The notes: generated by a model not told the origin, from the letters alone. Shown: positions 1 to 9,328, numbered from the stretch's first letter. The stretch is 64,000 nucleotides of DNA from Moorena sp. SIO3I8 (GCF_010692325.1 NZ_JAAHHW010000009.1:26528-90527), one strand, 5' to 3'. Numbers and translations: made by a program.

Positions 1-289
1 CAATAGTATTATCTTTAACTGTACCACCACTACCACATTGGCCTTTCAGCTGTTTAAGTAACTTGGTTAAGGTTTCTGGTGATGATTGAAATCCACTAAT
101 TACTGTAACGGTTTTTCCCTTACGTCCCTTCCGTGATGCCTGTACGCGCAAATCTTGCTGATTTGGCGGAAGTTCTTGAATTGGTCGTTCAACTGCAGCG
201 TCATTGCTAGTGCCAAATTCCTGGTAAGCAATTCGATTGCCAGAGGTTTTGGAGTCAGCAGCATTGCGTTTTGATTTTGATGAAGCCAT
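1..289 (-). CDS. SUI1/YciH-family translation initiation factor (partial, 3' end outside window)
   Basis: The minus strand from an ATG at 287-289 stays open to the window edge, giving 96 codons. After a polar, Ser/Lys-rich N-terminus it reads a basic block (RKGRKGKTVTVISGF, about residues 54-68) followed by a Leu/Lys-rich helix and QCGSGGTVKDN. This matches the core of the eIF1/SUI1 fold as seen in E. coli YciH, which has the same GRKGK-VTVI-G and CG-GG-VKD blocks. The family is thought to influence start-codon selection on the small ribosomal subunit; its bacterial role is less settled. Only the last part of the fold, about 20 residues, should be missing. Confidence 0.85.
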   Translation of the reverse strand, partial: MASSKSKRNAADSKTSGNRIAYQEFGTSNDAAVERPIQELPPNQQDLRVQASRKGRKGKTVTVISGFQSSPETLTKLLKQLKGQCGSGGTVKDNTI

Positions 290-394
290 TAGTTCAATAT
301 AGTATCAATCTATTTACAAGTCCGGTTAATCACTTACCAAATAGTAGTTCGATTTTTGGGTCAGGATAATGGGTAATCGGTAATCATCAACTAC

Positions 395-448
395 CAATTA
401 CCCATTACCCATTACCTATTACCCATTACCCATTATCCTATCCCGGAA
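395..448. repeat. Heptamer tandem repeat, unit ATTACCC
   Basis: Seven-base units ATTACCC, with ATTACCT and ATTATCC variants, run through this stretch. The stop codon of the neighbouring hydrolase gene (433-435) lies inside the array, so the repeat directly abuts coding sequence. Confidence 0.8.
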
Positions 449-2178
449 AGAAACGGTTCTGGATGTCCCTGTTCAGGAACACAATCGATTTCGATCTGGA
501 AGGTCCCTTCAAATCCAGTGTCTTGCACTTGAAATTCCCAGGCACCATCCACTTCTTTCATCTTATCAGCGGGATTGGGGGTAAAATCTGGCTGAGCAAA
601 TTTTTCATCGGTATGGAGGTAGAGTTCTATGGGTGTCTTGGCAATCAGAACCCGGATATAGTATTGTTTGCGGAAGATGACATTGTCAGAGAAACCAAGA
701 CCTAACAAATCCCGTTCACCGACGTAAAAGTCCAGCCGTAAGACCATGTCTTTCTCTTGTGCTGGGATGCTCTCATCCTCTAGAATTGATATGGTATTCA
801 GGTAGCCTTCCCAGATCAGATTTTTGCCATCTGCCCAAGGAAATGCTAGGTTTTCGTCCGTCAAATCCTCTTTAATAAACGGACCATAGCAGTTTTCCGC
901 CCCCTCACTCTGGTGAAACAGTTCAAAGTCCACCCGACGGGGTTTAATCGATACTCCCAGAAAGAACTCACTCTTGCCAAACCAATCCTTACCCCGAGTG
1001 ATTTGGGCGTTGACAAAACGTAAACGCGATCGCACATCCCCAAAGAAAAAGCGCGTTGCTACTTCAAATGCTTCCCGGGAAGTAATCACGGAGTCGAAAC
1101 CACCGTGGGATTTGTGGATAAAGGTACGGGGTGCCCCAGGAATTTGGGCAGAGAATTGCTTAACTAAGCCATCACTACGGTTATAGTTAGAACCAAACTC
1201 ATATCTCGGGGAGAAAACGCGGTTGAGAAAGGAGGCTTGTCGCAAATTGTAAGACTTATAGTTGGTACCAACAATAGTTAAAAGTCGTTCTAATGGAAAG
1301 TGTTTCTCAAAATTTTGGAATGAATAGGGGTTGTTGAGCTTACTTTGATTTTTGAGATTAAAGCGCTCTAATTCTTCTTGAGCTCCTAGCTCTCCCCCAA
1401 ACCCCAGCCAATCTTCTAAGATTTGGAAGGTAATGCCTTGGTGAGGAGTTCCCAAAGTGATAATTTTATTGATGTAGTCTTCAGCCTTAAGACCAAGGCT
1501 GGGATAGATGACTTGAACTGCTTCGCGAGCGATTAACCCACCCATAGAATGGGCAATGATGTTAACCTTAGGTTTAACACCTGCTTGATTCGCCGTTAGT
1601 TCACGAATTAAGTAGATTAGACGCACCAAGGCATTACCATAGGTTTCAAATTTACGCTCTTTCAGGTCATAGTAGCGAAATACCCAAATGGAGCGCCAGG
1701 GATCTTTGGTAGACTCCAAAAAGGATTCTGCCCTCTCTGGGTTTATGACCACTTTATCCCCGGAAAAATATCTTTTTTCTTCTGTTTTGTCTGGATAGTT
1801 TAGAGTATAGGTTTCTTCTTTGAGGCGCTTAAATTTATCGAAAATACCATTATCCTTTAACCACTCCAGTGATGATGGCAGGGGTTTGCCATCCTGGAGC
1901 ATTTGCTGCAAAGACTTTAGTTTCCGAGGCAGGGTTGCTTCATCTTCAATCTCCCGACTACCAAAAGTCACGACGTTAGTAGCATCATGGTATTGCCAGT
2001 CTGACTTGAGGAAACTCAGGATTAATCCTTCATAAATCTCGTTTGTTCCCTTTTTGTGTTCATAGACAGTGCCTTGGTTAAACCCCTGATAGGTTAAGCG
2101 CTGTTCCTCTTGAATATTGAGACCACCAAACCCACGAATTAGGATAATTGGTAAAGGAGTACGGGTAGGTACAGACAT
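433..2178 (-). CDS. Alpha/beta hydrolase, lipase-like (PGAP1/LCAT type)
   Basis: The protein of about 581 residues begins with a beta strand and oxyanion-type loop (ILIRGFGG, near residue 14-21). It carries a nucleophile elbow AHSMGG near residue 210, with Ser as the probable nucleophile. Probable acid and base partners are the Asp of SDGLV near residue 336 and a His of HKSHGG near 355-358. This order fits lipase/acyltransferase families of the PGAP1 or LCAT type. The C-terminal 190 residues look like a separate beta-rich domain that I do not recognise. I chose the ATG at 2178 because AGGAG (2185-2189) lies six bases upstream; an earlier ATG at 2184 touches that site directly. No signal peptide or membrane segment is evident. 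The substrate is unknown. Confidence 0.8.
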   Translation of the reverse strand: MSVPTRTPLPIILIRGFGGLNIQEEQRLTYQGFNQGTVYEHKKGTNEIYEGLILSFLKSDWQYHDATNVVTFGSREIEDEATLPRKLKSLQQMLQDGKPLPSSLEWLKDNGIFDKFKRLKEETYTLNYPDKTEEKRYFSGDKVVINPERAESFLESTKDPWRSIWVFRYYDLKERKFETYGNALVRLIYLIRELTANQAGVKPKVNIIAHSMGGLIAREAVQVIYPSLGLKAEDYINKIITLGTPHQGITFQILEDWLGFGGELGAQEELERFNLKNQSKLNNPYSFQNFEKHFPLERLLTIVGTNYKSYNLRQASFLNRVFSPRYEFGSNYNRSDGLVKQFSAQIPGAPRTFIHKSHGGFDSVITSREAFEVATRFFFGDVRSRLRFVNAQITRGKDWFGKSEFFLGVSIKPRRVDFELFHQSEGAENCYGPFIKEDLTDENLAFPWADGKNLIWEGYLNTISILEDESIPAQEKDMVLRLDFYVGERDLLGLGFSDNVIFRKQYYIRVLIAKTPIELYLHTDEKFAQPDFTPNPADKMKEVDGAWEFQVQDTGFEGTFQIEIDCVPEQGHPEPFLSGIG

Positions 2179-2511
2179 TGTCATCTCCTATCACATCTGA
2201 AATGTTAATTCATCGATCTTAGCTGCTGATTCATCTCTAGACCATCAGTTTTGTTTGTCAATTATAAATTTTTAATTTAAAATTCCCTGACCAACTATCC
2301 GGCAATTGAGGAGCTTCAATTGCCATATTCCTGCCCATGTTTGGAGGGGTTCGTGAAATGGCCCTCAACTAAAGTCAGTCAACCAGCCCAAAACCACTCA
2401 CGCTTTGCATCAAGAAACTGAATAATATCCAATTTAAATGCGCAACAGCTTATGACAATGCCGTAGATGATAGAATTAAATAAATTAGATAAGGGATGAA
2501 AAACATCCAAA
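2179..2511. other. Intergenic region between divergent genes
   Basis: AT-rich sequence separates the hydrolase and xisH start codons and should hold both promoters. I see no strong hairpin, repeat array or coding remnant. Confidence 0.5.
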
Positions 2512-2928
2512 ATGGCAAAAGACGTTTTCCATCAACAGGTTAAAAATGCTTTGATCAAAGACGGATGGAATATCACTCACGATCCTCTCACGATTCGGAT
2601 TGGCGAGGCAGTCAAATTACAAATTGATTTAGCGGCAGAAATCGCAATCGCAGCTGAACGAGATGCCGAAAAAATTGCTGTAGAAATTAAAAGCTTTATT
2701 GGCGACTCAGATATCAGCACATTTCATACGGCGTTAGGGCAATATCTTAACTATTGTCAGGCTCTTGAAGAACTTGAACCAGAGCGAATTGTTTATTTAG
2801 CTATTCCTTATGAAACTTATCAAGATTTTTTTCAGCTTTCTTTCATCCAACGCGCTCTGAGACGTTACCAAGTCAAGTTGATGATTTACGATCCGAAATT
2901 GGAGGAGATTAGGCAATGGATAAAATAG
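2512..2928 (+). CDS. xisH: XisH family protein
   Basis: The 138-residue protein matches the XisH family: MAKDVFHQQVKNAL at the start, an IRIGE-LQIDLAAE block, then the VEIKSFIGDSDISTFHTALGQYLNY core. The spacing of D, E and K residues there (ID..AE..VEIKSF) resembles a PD-(D/E)XK nuclease fold; that is an inference from pattern. XisH is known as a factor needed for excision of the fdxN element in heterocyst-forming Nostoc, but most homologues, like this one, sit away from any such element. It overlaps xisI by 13 bases and is almost certainly cotranscribed with it. Confidence 0.9.
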   Translation: MAKDVFHQQVKNALIKDGWNITHDPLTIRIGEAVKLQIDLAAEIAIAAERDAEKIAVEIKSFIGDSDISTFHTALGQYLNYCQALEELEPERIVYLAIPYETYQDFFQLSFIQRALRRYQVKLMIYDPKLEEIRQWIK

Positions 2929-3257
2929 AGCAATATCGGCAATTTGTCAAGCAGATTTTAACTGAACACTCCCAAATAGCAACCCCTACTGATAGGGATA
3001 CGGTCAAAGCCGAGCTAATATTTGATAGGGAACACGACCATTATCAATTGGCTTATGTGGGTTGGCAAGGAGATAAGCGGATATTTGGTCCTGTGATGCA
3101 CTTTGATATTATTGATGGCAAAATTTGGATTCAATATAACGGGACTGAAGACTCGGTTGCTGAGAGGTTGGTGGAAATGGGTGTACCCACTTCTGATATC
3201 GTTTTAGGTTTTCATTCCGCTTTTAAGCGCCAATTTACCCGTTATGCAGTTGGTTAA
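2916..3257 (+). CDS. xisI: XisI family protein
   Basis: The 113-residue product begins MDKIEQYRQFVKQIL and has the family core YQLAYVGWQGDKRIFGPVMHFDIIDGKIWIQ-NGTE followed by GVP-SDIVLGFH. This is a full-length XisI. Its start lies inside the end of xisH, with GGAGGAG a few bases upstream, so translation is probably coupled. XisH and XisI are nearly always paired. No excisable element or site-specific recombinase is visible nearby, so a function in fdxN excision is unlikely here. A toxin-antitoxin-like or nuclease-partner role is possible but unproven. Confidence 0.9.
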   Translation: MDKIEQYRQFVKQILTEHSQIATPTDRDTVKAELIFDREHDHYQLAYVGWQGDKRIFGPVMHFDIIDGKIWIQYNGTEDSVAERLVEMGVPTSDIVLGFHSAFKRQFTRYAVG

Positions 3258-3431
3258 AACTATGATACCCTATTTAGAGGTTTGCGACTTTATTAGGCTC
3301 TCCCGGATCTGTGGTTGAAAACGTATCAAAAGGCACAAAATAGACAATCAACGTGGCTGGAACTGGCGGAATTACGTGATATAAGCTTGCCTTATCACCC
3401 CAAAGCCGGGAGAGCCTTAACCATTAACGAT

Positions 3432-4730
3432 TCATGCTCCCCCAATCTGAATATTGCGCACCCGCACCGGCACACAAGCATGGGTCATTTGAGCAATTTG
3501 TATCGGTTCCCCTTTACCACACATATGGGTACCAAACTGCTCCTGTTCCGAAGCCACTCCAATGGCATCAACACTATTCCAGAAATCAGTACTCATAGAA
3601 TGATAGGTAACATCCTTCAGCATGCCCACTACTTTACCTTTCTCCACCTTCCAGAAAGCATCTCCACCAAACTGAAAATTACGTCGCTGCTGGTCAATGG
3701 AGAAACTACCTCTACCATCAATTAAAATCCCTTCCTCAGTCTCAGCAATCATTTCTGATAGTGTGGCAGAGTGACTTCCTCCCTCTGCTCCCGGTTCTAA
3801 CCCTAAATTAGGAATCCGCACCATCGGAACACTTGACCAACTATCGGCGTAAGCGCAACCGTTACTACTGGCATTACCTAGTCGATAAGCCGTTTCCCGG
3901 TCAGTGAGGTAGTCTACTAAAATGCCATCCTTGACAACATACCAATCTTGTGCTGGTACCCCCTCATCGTCATAGCCTAAAGTACTACGTCCCCCCGATT
4001 GAGTGCGATCGCATTTAAAATTCACCCAAGGAGCAGCATATTGCAGCTTGCCCAATTTATCAGTAGTCGCAAAGCTAGTACCAGCAAAATTCGACTCATA
4101 GCCGTACACCCGATCCAGTTCCGTAGGGTGTCCCACCGATTCATGAATCGTTAGGTGGAGATGACTAGGCTTCAGAATCAGAGTGCTGCGAATACCAGAA
4201 GGTCCCTTGGGAGCATGAACCTTCTCTATCGCTTCTTCTGCTACCCGTTCTACCTGATTCAAAAGGTCTGGGGGTTGAATATGCTCGTAACCGATATTTA
4301 AAGGTGGACGTTCATAGCTACGGTTTTGAGCATCCCCATTAGCAACTGCTGTACAACCCAGACCTGGATAGCTACGGTATATAGTCTGTTCAATTAGGGA
4401 ATCAACAGTAGACGCAAAAATCTTGTCTTCACGAGTAAAACGCAGGAAAGAGTAAGCCTTCTTAATTCCGCGATCGCTATAGCTAAGCAATTGATCATTG
4501 ATACGCAATAGTAAATCGGCTTTCTCAGTAATCGGTATAGTAAACGGGTCAATTTCGATTGGAGTAATATAGGTATCGCGATAGGCTTCTACTGGGGCTA
4601 ATCTTACCTGTGTTTGCTGACAAAGGCGGCTACCTTTAGCAATCTCCACAGCTAAAGCCACCATTCGTTCCACTTCCTCTGGAGTTTTATAGGGACTAGC
4701 TGCAAAGCCCCAAGCGCCATTGAGTAACAC
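3432..4730 (-). CDS. tldD: TldD/PmbA-family metalloprotease with frameshifted 5' end
   Basis: The open frame holds most of a TldD protein, including the metal-binding motif HESVGH (HExxxH), the GYDDEGVPAQD block and the C-terminal GGDAFWKVEKGKVVGMLKD region. TldD with TldE degrades unfolded peptides and processes microcin-like precursors. The frame here opens only at a GTG that encodes an internal Val, which is not a believable start. In-frame sequence homologous to the family (AVAVGNKGLKRDRS, then SSGFGVRV) continues upstream of it to a stop at 4854-4856. A plausible N-terminus, MGQIAILEAFSDLPDARLG, starts at 4923 in a different frame. One single-base shift between about 4798 and 4856 would restore a protein of about 495 residues, the usual size. 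It is a recent pseudogene, a strain mutation or a sequencing error. Confidence 0.85.
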   Translation of the reverse strand: MLLNGAWGFAASPYKTPEEVERMVALAVEIAKGSRLCQQTQVRLAPVEAYRDTYITPIEIDPFTIPITEKADLLLRINDQLLSYSDRGIKKAYSFLRFTREDKIFASTVDSLIEQTIYRSYPGLGCTAVANGDAQNRSYERPPLNIGYEHIQPPDLLNQVERVAEEAIEKVHAPKGPSGIRSTLILKPSHLHLTIHESVGHPTELDRVYGYESNFAGTSFATTDKLGKLQYAAPWVNFKCDRTQSGGRSTLGYDDEGVPAQDWYVVKDGILVDYLTDRETAYRLGNASSNGCAYADSWSSVPMVRIPNLGLEPGAEGGSHSATLSEMIAETEEGILIDGRGSFSIDQQRRNFQFGGDAFWKVEKGKVVGMLKDVTYHSMSTDFWNSVDAIGVASEQEQFGTHMCGKGEPIQIAQMTHACVPVRVRNIQIGGA

Positions 4731-5120
4731 TCTTACCCCAAAGCCAGAACTAACATTATCACAGAGTTGGCTAAGGGAGCGATCGCGCTTTAATCCTTTA
4801 TTCCCTACAGCGACTGCTAGGGTAAAGATAGCCAGACATATAGCCCGCTCGTGTCAACATCCGCTGCCCTAATCGAGCATCTGGTAAATCAGAAAAGGCT
4901 TCTAAAATAGCAATTTGACCCATCGATGTTGATTCTCTGCGCCTTTGTGCCGGGAGCAGGTCTTGCGTTGCAGAATAAATTAACTATGTACCATCAGAGC
5001 AAGCTTAAACCCATGAGGGGGCTAGAGATTTAGTACAAATGTTCTGCATAAGTGACATGCTCCCTCTTGTGCCAAAGCATCTTATCTTACCATCTAGAAT
5101 GAAATAGCCCTGCCCATAGC

Positions 5121-5246
5121 CTATAAGCTGATAACTGATAACTGATAGCTGATAACTGATAACTGATAGCTGATAACTGATAGCTGATAGCTGATAGCTG
5201 AACGCGCACGCGTGCGCGTAGCGCTTAAGCTGATAACTGATAGCTA
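5121..5246. repeat. Heptamer array (GATAGCT/GATAACT) interrupted by GC-rich palindrome
   Basis: Units GATAACT and GATAGCT alternate with a seven-base period. The array is interrupted by a perfect 16-base palindrome, CGCGCACGCGTGCGCG, at 5203-5218, after which the heptamers resume. The same palindrome with the same flanking bases, in the opposite orientation, is present at 21156-21171. Confidence 0.85.
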
Positions 5247-5330
5247 AATTATTACAAACTTTTCCCTCTCTTATATTACTTTAAAAAAAATAGTTATAAT
5301 AGATGACAATTAATTACTAAAAAATCAACT

Positions 5331-7391
5331 ATGCTTACTAGCTCAATGTTACTAAAAATAATCACAGTCTTTACCGCAATGGTAATGACTGTACTTTTAG
5401 TAAAATCCGATTTATACAAGAGATTTAACCCTGAGCAATCTTACGCCACAGCAAATAACTACCAGAACAAAGAAAACAACAGTGTAACGAAGATTGAATT
5501 TGGCCAGACTAAAGATGGTCAAAACGTTTATCTCTATACTTTAACCAATACCAATGGTTTAGTAGCGAAGATAACCAACTATGGTGCGACTCTTACTGAA
5601 TTACACTTGCCTGACAACAGCGGTGAGCTAGACGATGTAGTGCTGGGATTTGATAGTCTAGAAGATTATTTGGCGGCTAAGCGCTACCTATATTATGGTG
5701 CAATTGTTGGTCGCGTCGCTAATCGGATTAAAGATGCTCAGTTCACTCTCAATGGTCAAAAGTATGATCTAGCTACTAATGCCCCTCCCCACCACATACA
5801 TGGTGGTAACAAGGGTTTTGACAAAGTGGTTTGGAAAGCTGAACCAATTAACAGTAGCCAAGGACAGGCACTAAAACTAACTTATCTGAGTGCTGACTCA
5901 GAAGAAGGATATCCAGGTGATTTGACAGTGACAGCCATTTACACTCTGACTAACGATAATGAGTTAAAGCTGGAAATGACCGCTAGGACTAACAAACCTA
6001 CTCCTGTCAACTTGGTGAATCATTCATATTGGAACTTGGCTGGTCATGCTTCTGGAAATATTCTAGGACAATATTTAACGATCAATGCCGATAGATATAC
6101 GCCTAACAACGAACAGCGAATCCCTACAGGAGAGATTAAATCAGTTAAAGATACACCCTACGACTTTACTCAGCCTCAGTTGATTGGAGATGGCATTAAT
6201 CAGCTTAGAAATACCCTAAAGCCAAACTATCCAGAAGGCTACGACCTCAATTATGTCTTGAATGGAGAATCAGAAAAAATCAAACTGGCAGCTACTGTAT
6301 ATGAACCAAAATCTGGTCGGGTGATGGAGCTTCACACTAATCAGCCAGGAATACAGTTTTTTTCTGGAAATCTTCCTAAGCTTAGAACTGTGGGTAAAGG
6401 AGATGTTGTTTATACAAATCATCAAGGTTTGTGCCTAGAGACACAACATTTTCCTGACTCAGTCAATCAGCCTAACTTTCCTTCGATTATCTTGAATCCA
6501 GGTGAAACTTACCGACACCTAATGGTTTATAAATTTTACACCAAACAAAATAATCTAGTAAAAATTATTGCTCCCAATACTCAAGTTGAAAAGGTAGCAG
6601 GAGGTTTTAAGTTTACTGAAGGACCTGTTTGGCATCCCGACGGCTTTCTGCTATTTAGTGATATTCCAGCTAATACTATTTATAAATGGCAACCAGAGCA
6701 AAAAACCGAGATTTTTCGTCAACCTTCTGGCAATGCTAATGGTAATACGTTAGACCGCTCAGGGCGTTTAGTTACTGCTGAACATAGTAATCGTCGTCTA
6801 TCCCTAACACAAAAAGATGGAAAAATCGTAACTCTAGCTAGTCACTACCAAGGGAAGCGGCTGAATAGTCCCAACGATCTAGCAGTCAAATCAGATGGTA
6901 GCATCTATTTTACTGATCCTCCCTATGGCATCAAATCCGAACAAGAAGAATTAGGCTTTTATGGTGTTTATCGCCTAGCACCAGATGGCACACTAACCCT
7001 GCTAGTTGATGACTTTGTTCGCCCTAATGGTATTGTATTTTCCCCAGATGAAACTAAATTATATGTGAATGATTCACAAAGAGGTCATATTCGGGTTTTT
7101 GATGTCAAGCCAGACGGGATGTTAGAGAATGGAAAACTTTTTGCCGAACTGAAACCTCCTAGTCAGGAGGGGGCAGCAGATGGTATGAAGGTAGACATCC
7201 AAGGAAATGTTTACAGCACTGGACCAGGAGGAGTTTGGATTTTCTCACCACAAGGGGATCTACTTGGCATTATTGAAACACCAGAAGCGCCTGCTAATTT
7301 AGCATGGGGCGACAGTGACTACCAAACCCTTTACATTACAGCAAGAAACAGTCTTTATCGTATCCGTCTTAAGATTAAAGGGATGCCCTAG
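5331..7391 (+). CDS. Exported aldose 1-epimerase / SMP-30 gluconolactonase fusion
   Basis: This 686-residue protein joins two enzymes. Residues 1-25 are a hydrophobic signal peptide or membrane anchor. Residues about 50-400 are galactose mutarotase-like, with HIHGGNKGFDKVVW, NLVNHSYWNLAGH and LETQHFPDSVNQPNFP carrying the expected catalytic His and Glu. Residues about 415-680 are SMP-30/gluconolactonase/LRE-like, with EGPVWHPDG, SPNDLAVKSDGSIYFTDPPYG, NGIVFSPDE and AADGMKVD, which supply the metal-binding Glu, Asn and Asp of that propeller. The first domain interconverts sugar anomers and the second hydrolyses aldonolactones. The convergent neighbour at 7570-9048 is a predicted aldose dehydrogenase whose substrate and product are exactly those two compounds, so a periplasmic sugar-oxidation function is inferred. 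Confidence 0.88.
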   Translation: MLTSSMLLKIITVFTAMVMTVLLVKSDLYKRFNPEQSYATANNYQNKENNSVTKIEFGQTKDGQNVYLYTLTNTNGLVAKITNYGATLTELHLPDNSGELDDVVLGFDSLEDYLAAKRYLYYGAIVGRVANRIKDAQFTLNGQKYDLATNAPPHHIHGGNKGFDKVVWKAEPINSSQGQALKLTYLSADSEEGYPGDLTVTAIYTLTNDNELKLEMTARTNKPTPVNLVNHSYWNLAGHASGNILGQYLTINADRYTPNNEQRIPTGEIKSVKDTPYDFTQPQLIGDGINQLRNTLKPNYPEGYDLNYVLNGESEKIKLAATVYEPKSGRVMELHTNQPGIQFFSGNLPKLRTVGKGDVVYTNHQGLCLETQHFPDSVNQPNFPSIILNPGETYRHLMVYKFYTKQNNLVKIIAPNTQVEKVAGGFKFTEGPVWHPDGFLLFSDIPANTIYKWQPEQKTEIFRQPSGNANGNTLDRSGRLVTAEHSNRRLSLTQKDGKIVTLASHYQGKRLNSPNDLAVKSDGSIYFTDPPYGIKSEQEELGFYGVYRLAPDGTLTLLVDDFVRPNGIVFSPDETKLYVNDSQRGHIRVFDVKPDGMLENGKLFAELKPPSQEGAADGMKVDIQGNVYSTGPGGVWIFSPQGDLLGIIETPEAPANLAWGDSDYQTLYITARNSLYRIRLKIKGMP

Positions 7392-7440
7392 AAAGTCATA
7401 CCTATTCTCCTGCATTCATCAGAGACTTAGTAGGAGTATA

Positions 7441-7558
7441 GAATTCATAATTCAGATTAATAATAATTTGTAGGATGGGTAGAGCGATACCAAAACCTAT
7501 CGCTCTCTGGCTCCTGTTCGGTTTTATCCTTCAACCTAACCTACAATAAGGTGAATTC
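7441..7558. repeat. Nested palindromic intergenic element
   Basis: Three nested inverted repeats share one centre: GAATTCA (7441-7447) with TGAATTC (7552-7558), TTGTAGG with CCTACAA, and a perfect nine-base stem AGAGCGATA (7481-7489) with TATCGCTCT (7498-7506). It lies between two convergent stop codons, so it may serve as a bidirectional terminator or be a miniature mobile element. It lacks a U-run directly after the inner stem. Confidence 0.6.
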
Positions 7559-7569
7559 CATAACCATCA

Positions 7570-9048
7570 TTATTCCAAACTATTCTGGTCAATAGGGGAT
7601 TTTGGTGAACGAACGAGTTTCCTAACTTTACCATCTTGTTTTGATGTCACATAGATTTCTCCTTCTTCGTCCACCCCGAATCGCACATCAGAGCGTTTTT
7701 TACCAATGATTTCGAGAAAAGAAGCTTCTTGCTCTCCGTCAAAGAGTCTGAGTTCTTTTATTTTTGCCTGTTTGCCATTGACAAGTTCATCTACAGGAAC
7801 GTGGAAAAATCTTGCATCATGAGCGAAATCAGCAAAAATGTATTGACCGATTAATTCAGGAATTGCTTTGCCCCGATAAACATAACCACCAGCGATCGCA
7901 ATTCCATAGAAGCCTTTTATGTCGGGGGGGATGTCATGGTCATATTGGGCAACGGGATAAGTATAGCCATAGGAGCGATCGTTTTTGGGTAATGCAAACA
8001 AAACATTTTCATTATTTTCCTTTATAACCCAAGTACCTTCCCGCTCGCCCCAACCATAGTTAGCTCCTTTGATACCAAGATTAACTTCTTCAATAAAAGC
8101 CTGACCAGTATCAGCAATCAACATTTTGCCTTCGCCACCAGTATCCCAGCTAAAACGATGGGGATTACGCAGTCCATAAGCCCAGATTTCACCCAAGGTT
8201 TTAGGCTCTTCATCTGTAACAAAAGGATTATCACGAGGAATACCATATTGACCATTAACACTATTTTTGCCAAAGGGATCGATTCTGAGAATTTTGCCCA
8301 GCGGTGTTCCCAGATCCTGTCCATTATCCAAGGGATCGGTATCGCTAACAGGGTAGCCATCACTACCGCCATCAGCTACTGCAATGTAGAGTAAACCATA
8401 ATCATCATCCCCTCGTTTAGCATTGGGATTAAAGCCCAATTGTCCAACATTATGATCTGGGTAAGGCTCTTCAATGCGCAAAATCTCACGGGATGTTCCG
8501 ACAAAAGTATTGCTAGAAGGGTTTGTTGCCTTCCATTCGCGAATTACATCGTGGTGGGCACTTTCGATAATGTTCTTGTTATTGTCAATAATTGGTTTGG
8601 TAACGGGTAAGTCAGGAGTACCGCCAGTTTTAACTTCGCTAGTTACAGTATAAAAAATTCCATTGTTAGCAAATTCTGGATGAAAAGCAAAATAAGCGAA
8701 GCCCTGTTGAGGAGTTTCATAAGTAAAGTCTGCACAAATTAGTTTTTTCAGATTCATATAAACAGTAGCAGTGCCGTCAACAATGACATACAACTTGCCA
8801 CGCATATCGTTAACAAATAATCGTCGGGTCCCATCTCCTGCATGGGTAAGCAGGTTCAAGCGAGCAGCTTTATTTCTTCCAGTTCCACTGTTGGGAATTT
8901 GAACAACCTCTTCCAATCCGACAGAGAGTTCTGACTTTTTAATTGGTTCGGGAATGGGATCGGTTATCTGGGCAGAAGAAATCCTGGCAACAGCAAAGAT
9001 GACCAAGAAGAGCGACAAGAGAAAACAGAGAATGCGAAATTTCTTCAT
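7570..9048 (-). CDS. PQQ-dependent aldose (glucose/sorbosone-type) dehydrogenase, exported
   Basis: I place the start at the ATG at 9048, which gives MKKFRILCFLLSLFLVIFAV ending in a SSA-Q cleavage site, a clean signal peptide; the longer frame to 9135 lacks one. The mature part is a six-bladed beta-propeller of the GSDH family: GTRRLFVNDMRGKLYVI, HPEFANNGIFY, GQLGFNP, LGKILRIDPFG, YGIPRDNPF, EIWAYGLRNPHRFSWD, ANYGWGEREG and GGYVYRGKAIPEL. The RNPHRFSWD block matches the PQQ-contacting strand in soluble glucose dehydrogenase and aldose dehydrogenases. It should oxidise an aldose at C1 to a lactone in the periplasm. The PQQ source is not in this window. Confidence 0.88.
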   Translation of the reverse strand: MKKFRILCFLLSLFLVIFAVARISSAQITDPIPEPIKKSELSVGLEEVVQIPNSGTGRNKAARLNLLTHAGDGTRRLFVNDMRGKLYVIVDGTATVYMNLKKLICADFTYETPQQGFAYFAFHPEFANNGIFYTVTSEVKTGGTPDLPVTKPIIDNNKNIIESAHHDVIREWKATNPSSNTFVGTSREILRIEEPYPDHNVGQLGFNPNAKRGDDDYGLLYIAVADGGSDGYPVSDTDPLDNGQDLGTPLGKILRIDPFGKNSVNGQYGIPRDNPFVTDEEPKTLGEIWAYGLRNPHRFSWDTGGEGKMLIADTGQAFIEEVNLGIKGANYGWGEREGTWVIKENNENVLFALPKNDRSYGYTYPVAQYDHDIPPDIKGFYGIAIAGGYVYRGKAIPELIGQYIFADFAHDARFFHVPVDELVNGKQAKIKELRLFDGEQEASFLEIIGKKRSDVRFGVDEEGEIYVTSKQDGKVRKLVRSPKSPIDQNSLE

Positions 9049-9328
9049 ACATAATATGAATGCTGCTAAGGTAAGGGCGCGGACGCTAAAAATCTGAGAA
9101 ATCCAAAAATACGAAACCCCTGAGCTTGGAGTCATGGTGGCGTAATTTAGTTTTTTGTATGTTACAGCTCAAGGCACTGGTTCCGCAATTCTTCCCCACA
9201 AGAGCAAGATCAATAGAAAATACTTATACTTCTGTTAGAAATTGTTACTATAGTAGTTTATCCCTATTAACTAAGTCTTAGCATCTAAGACCTAGACACT
9301 TGTTGGTGCATTCTACAGAGTAACTCTA

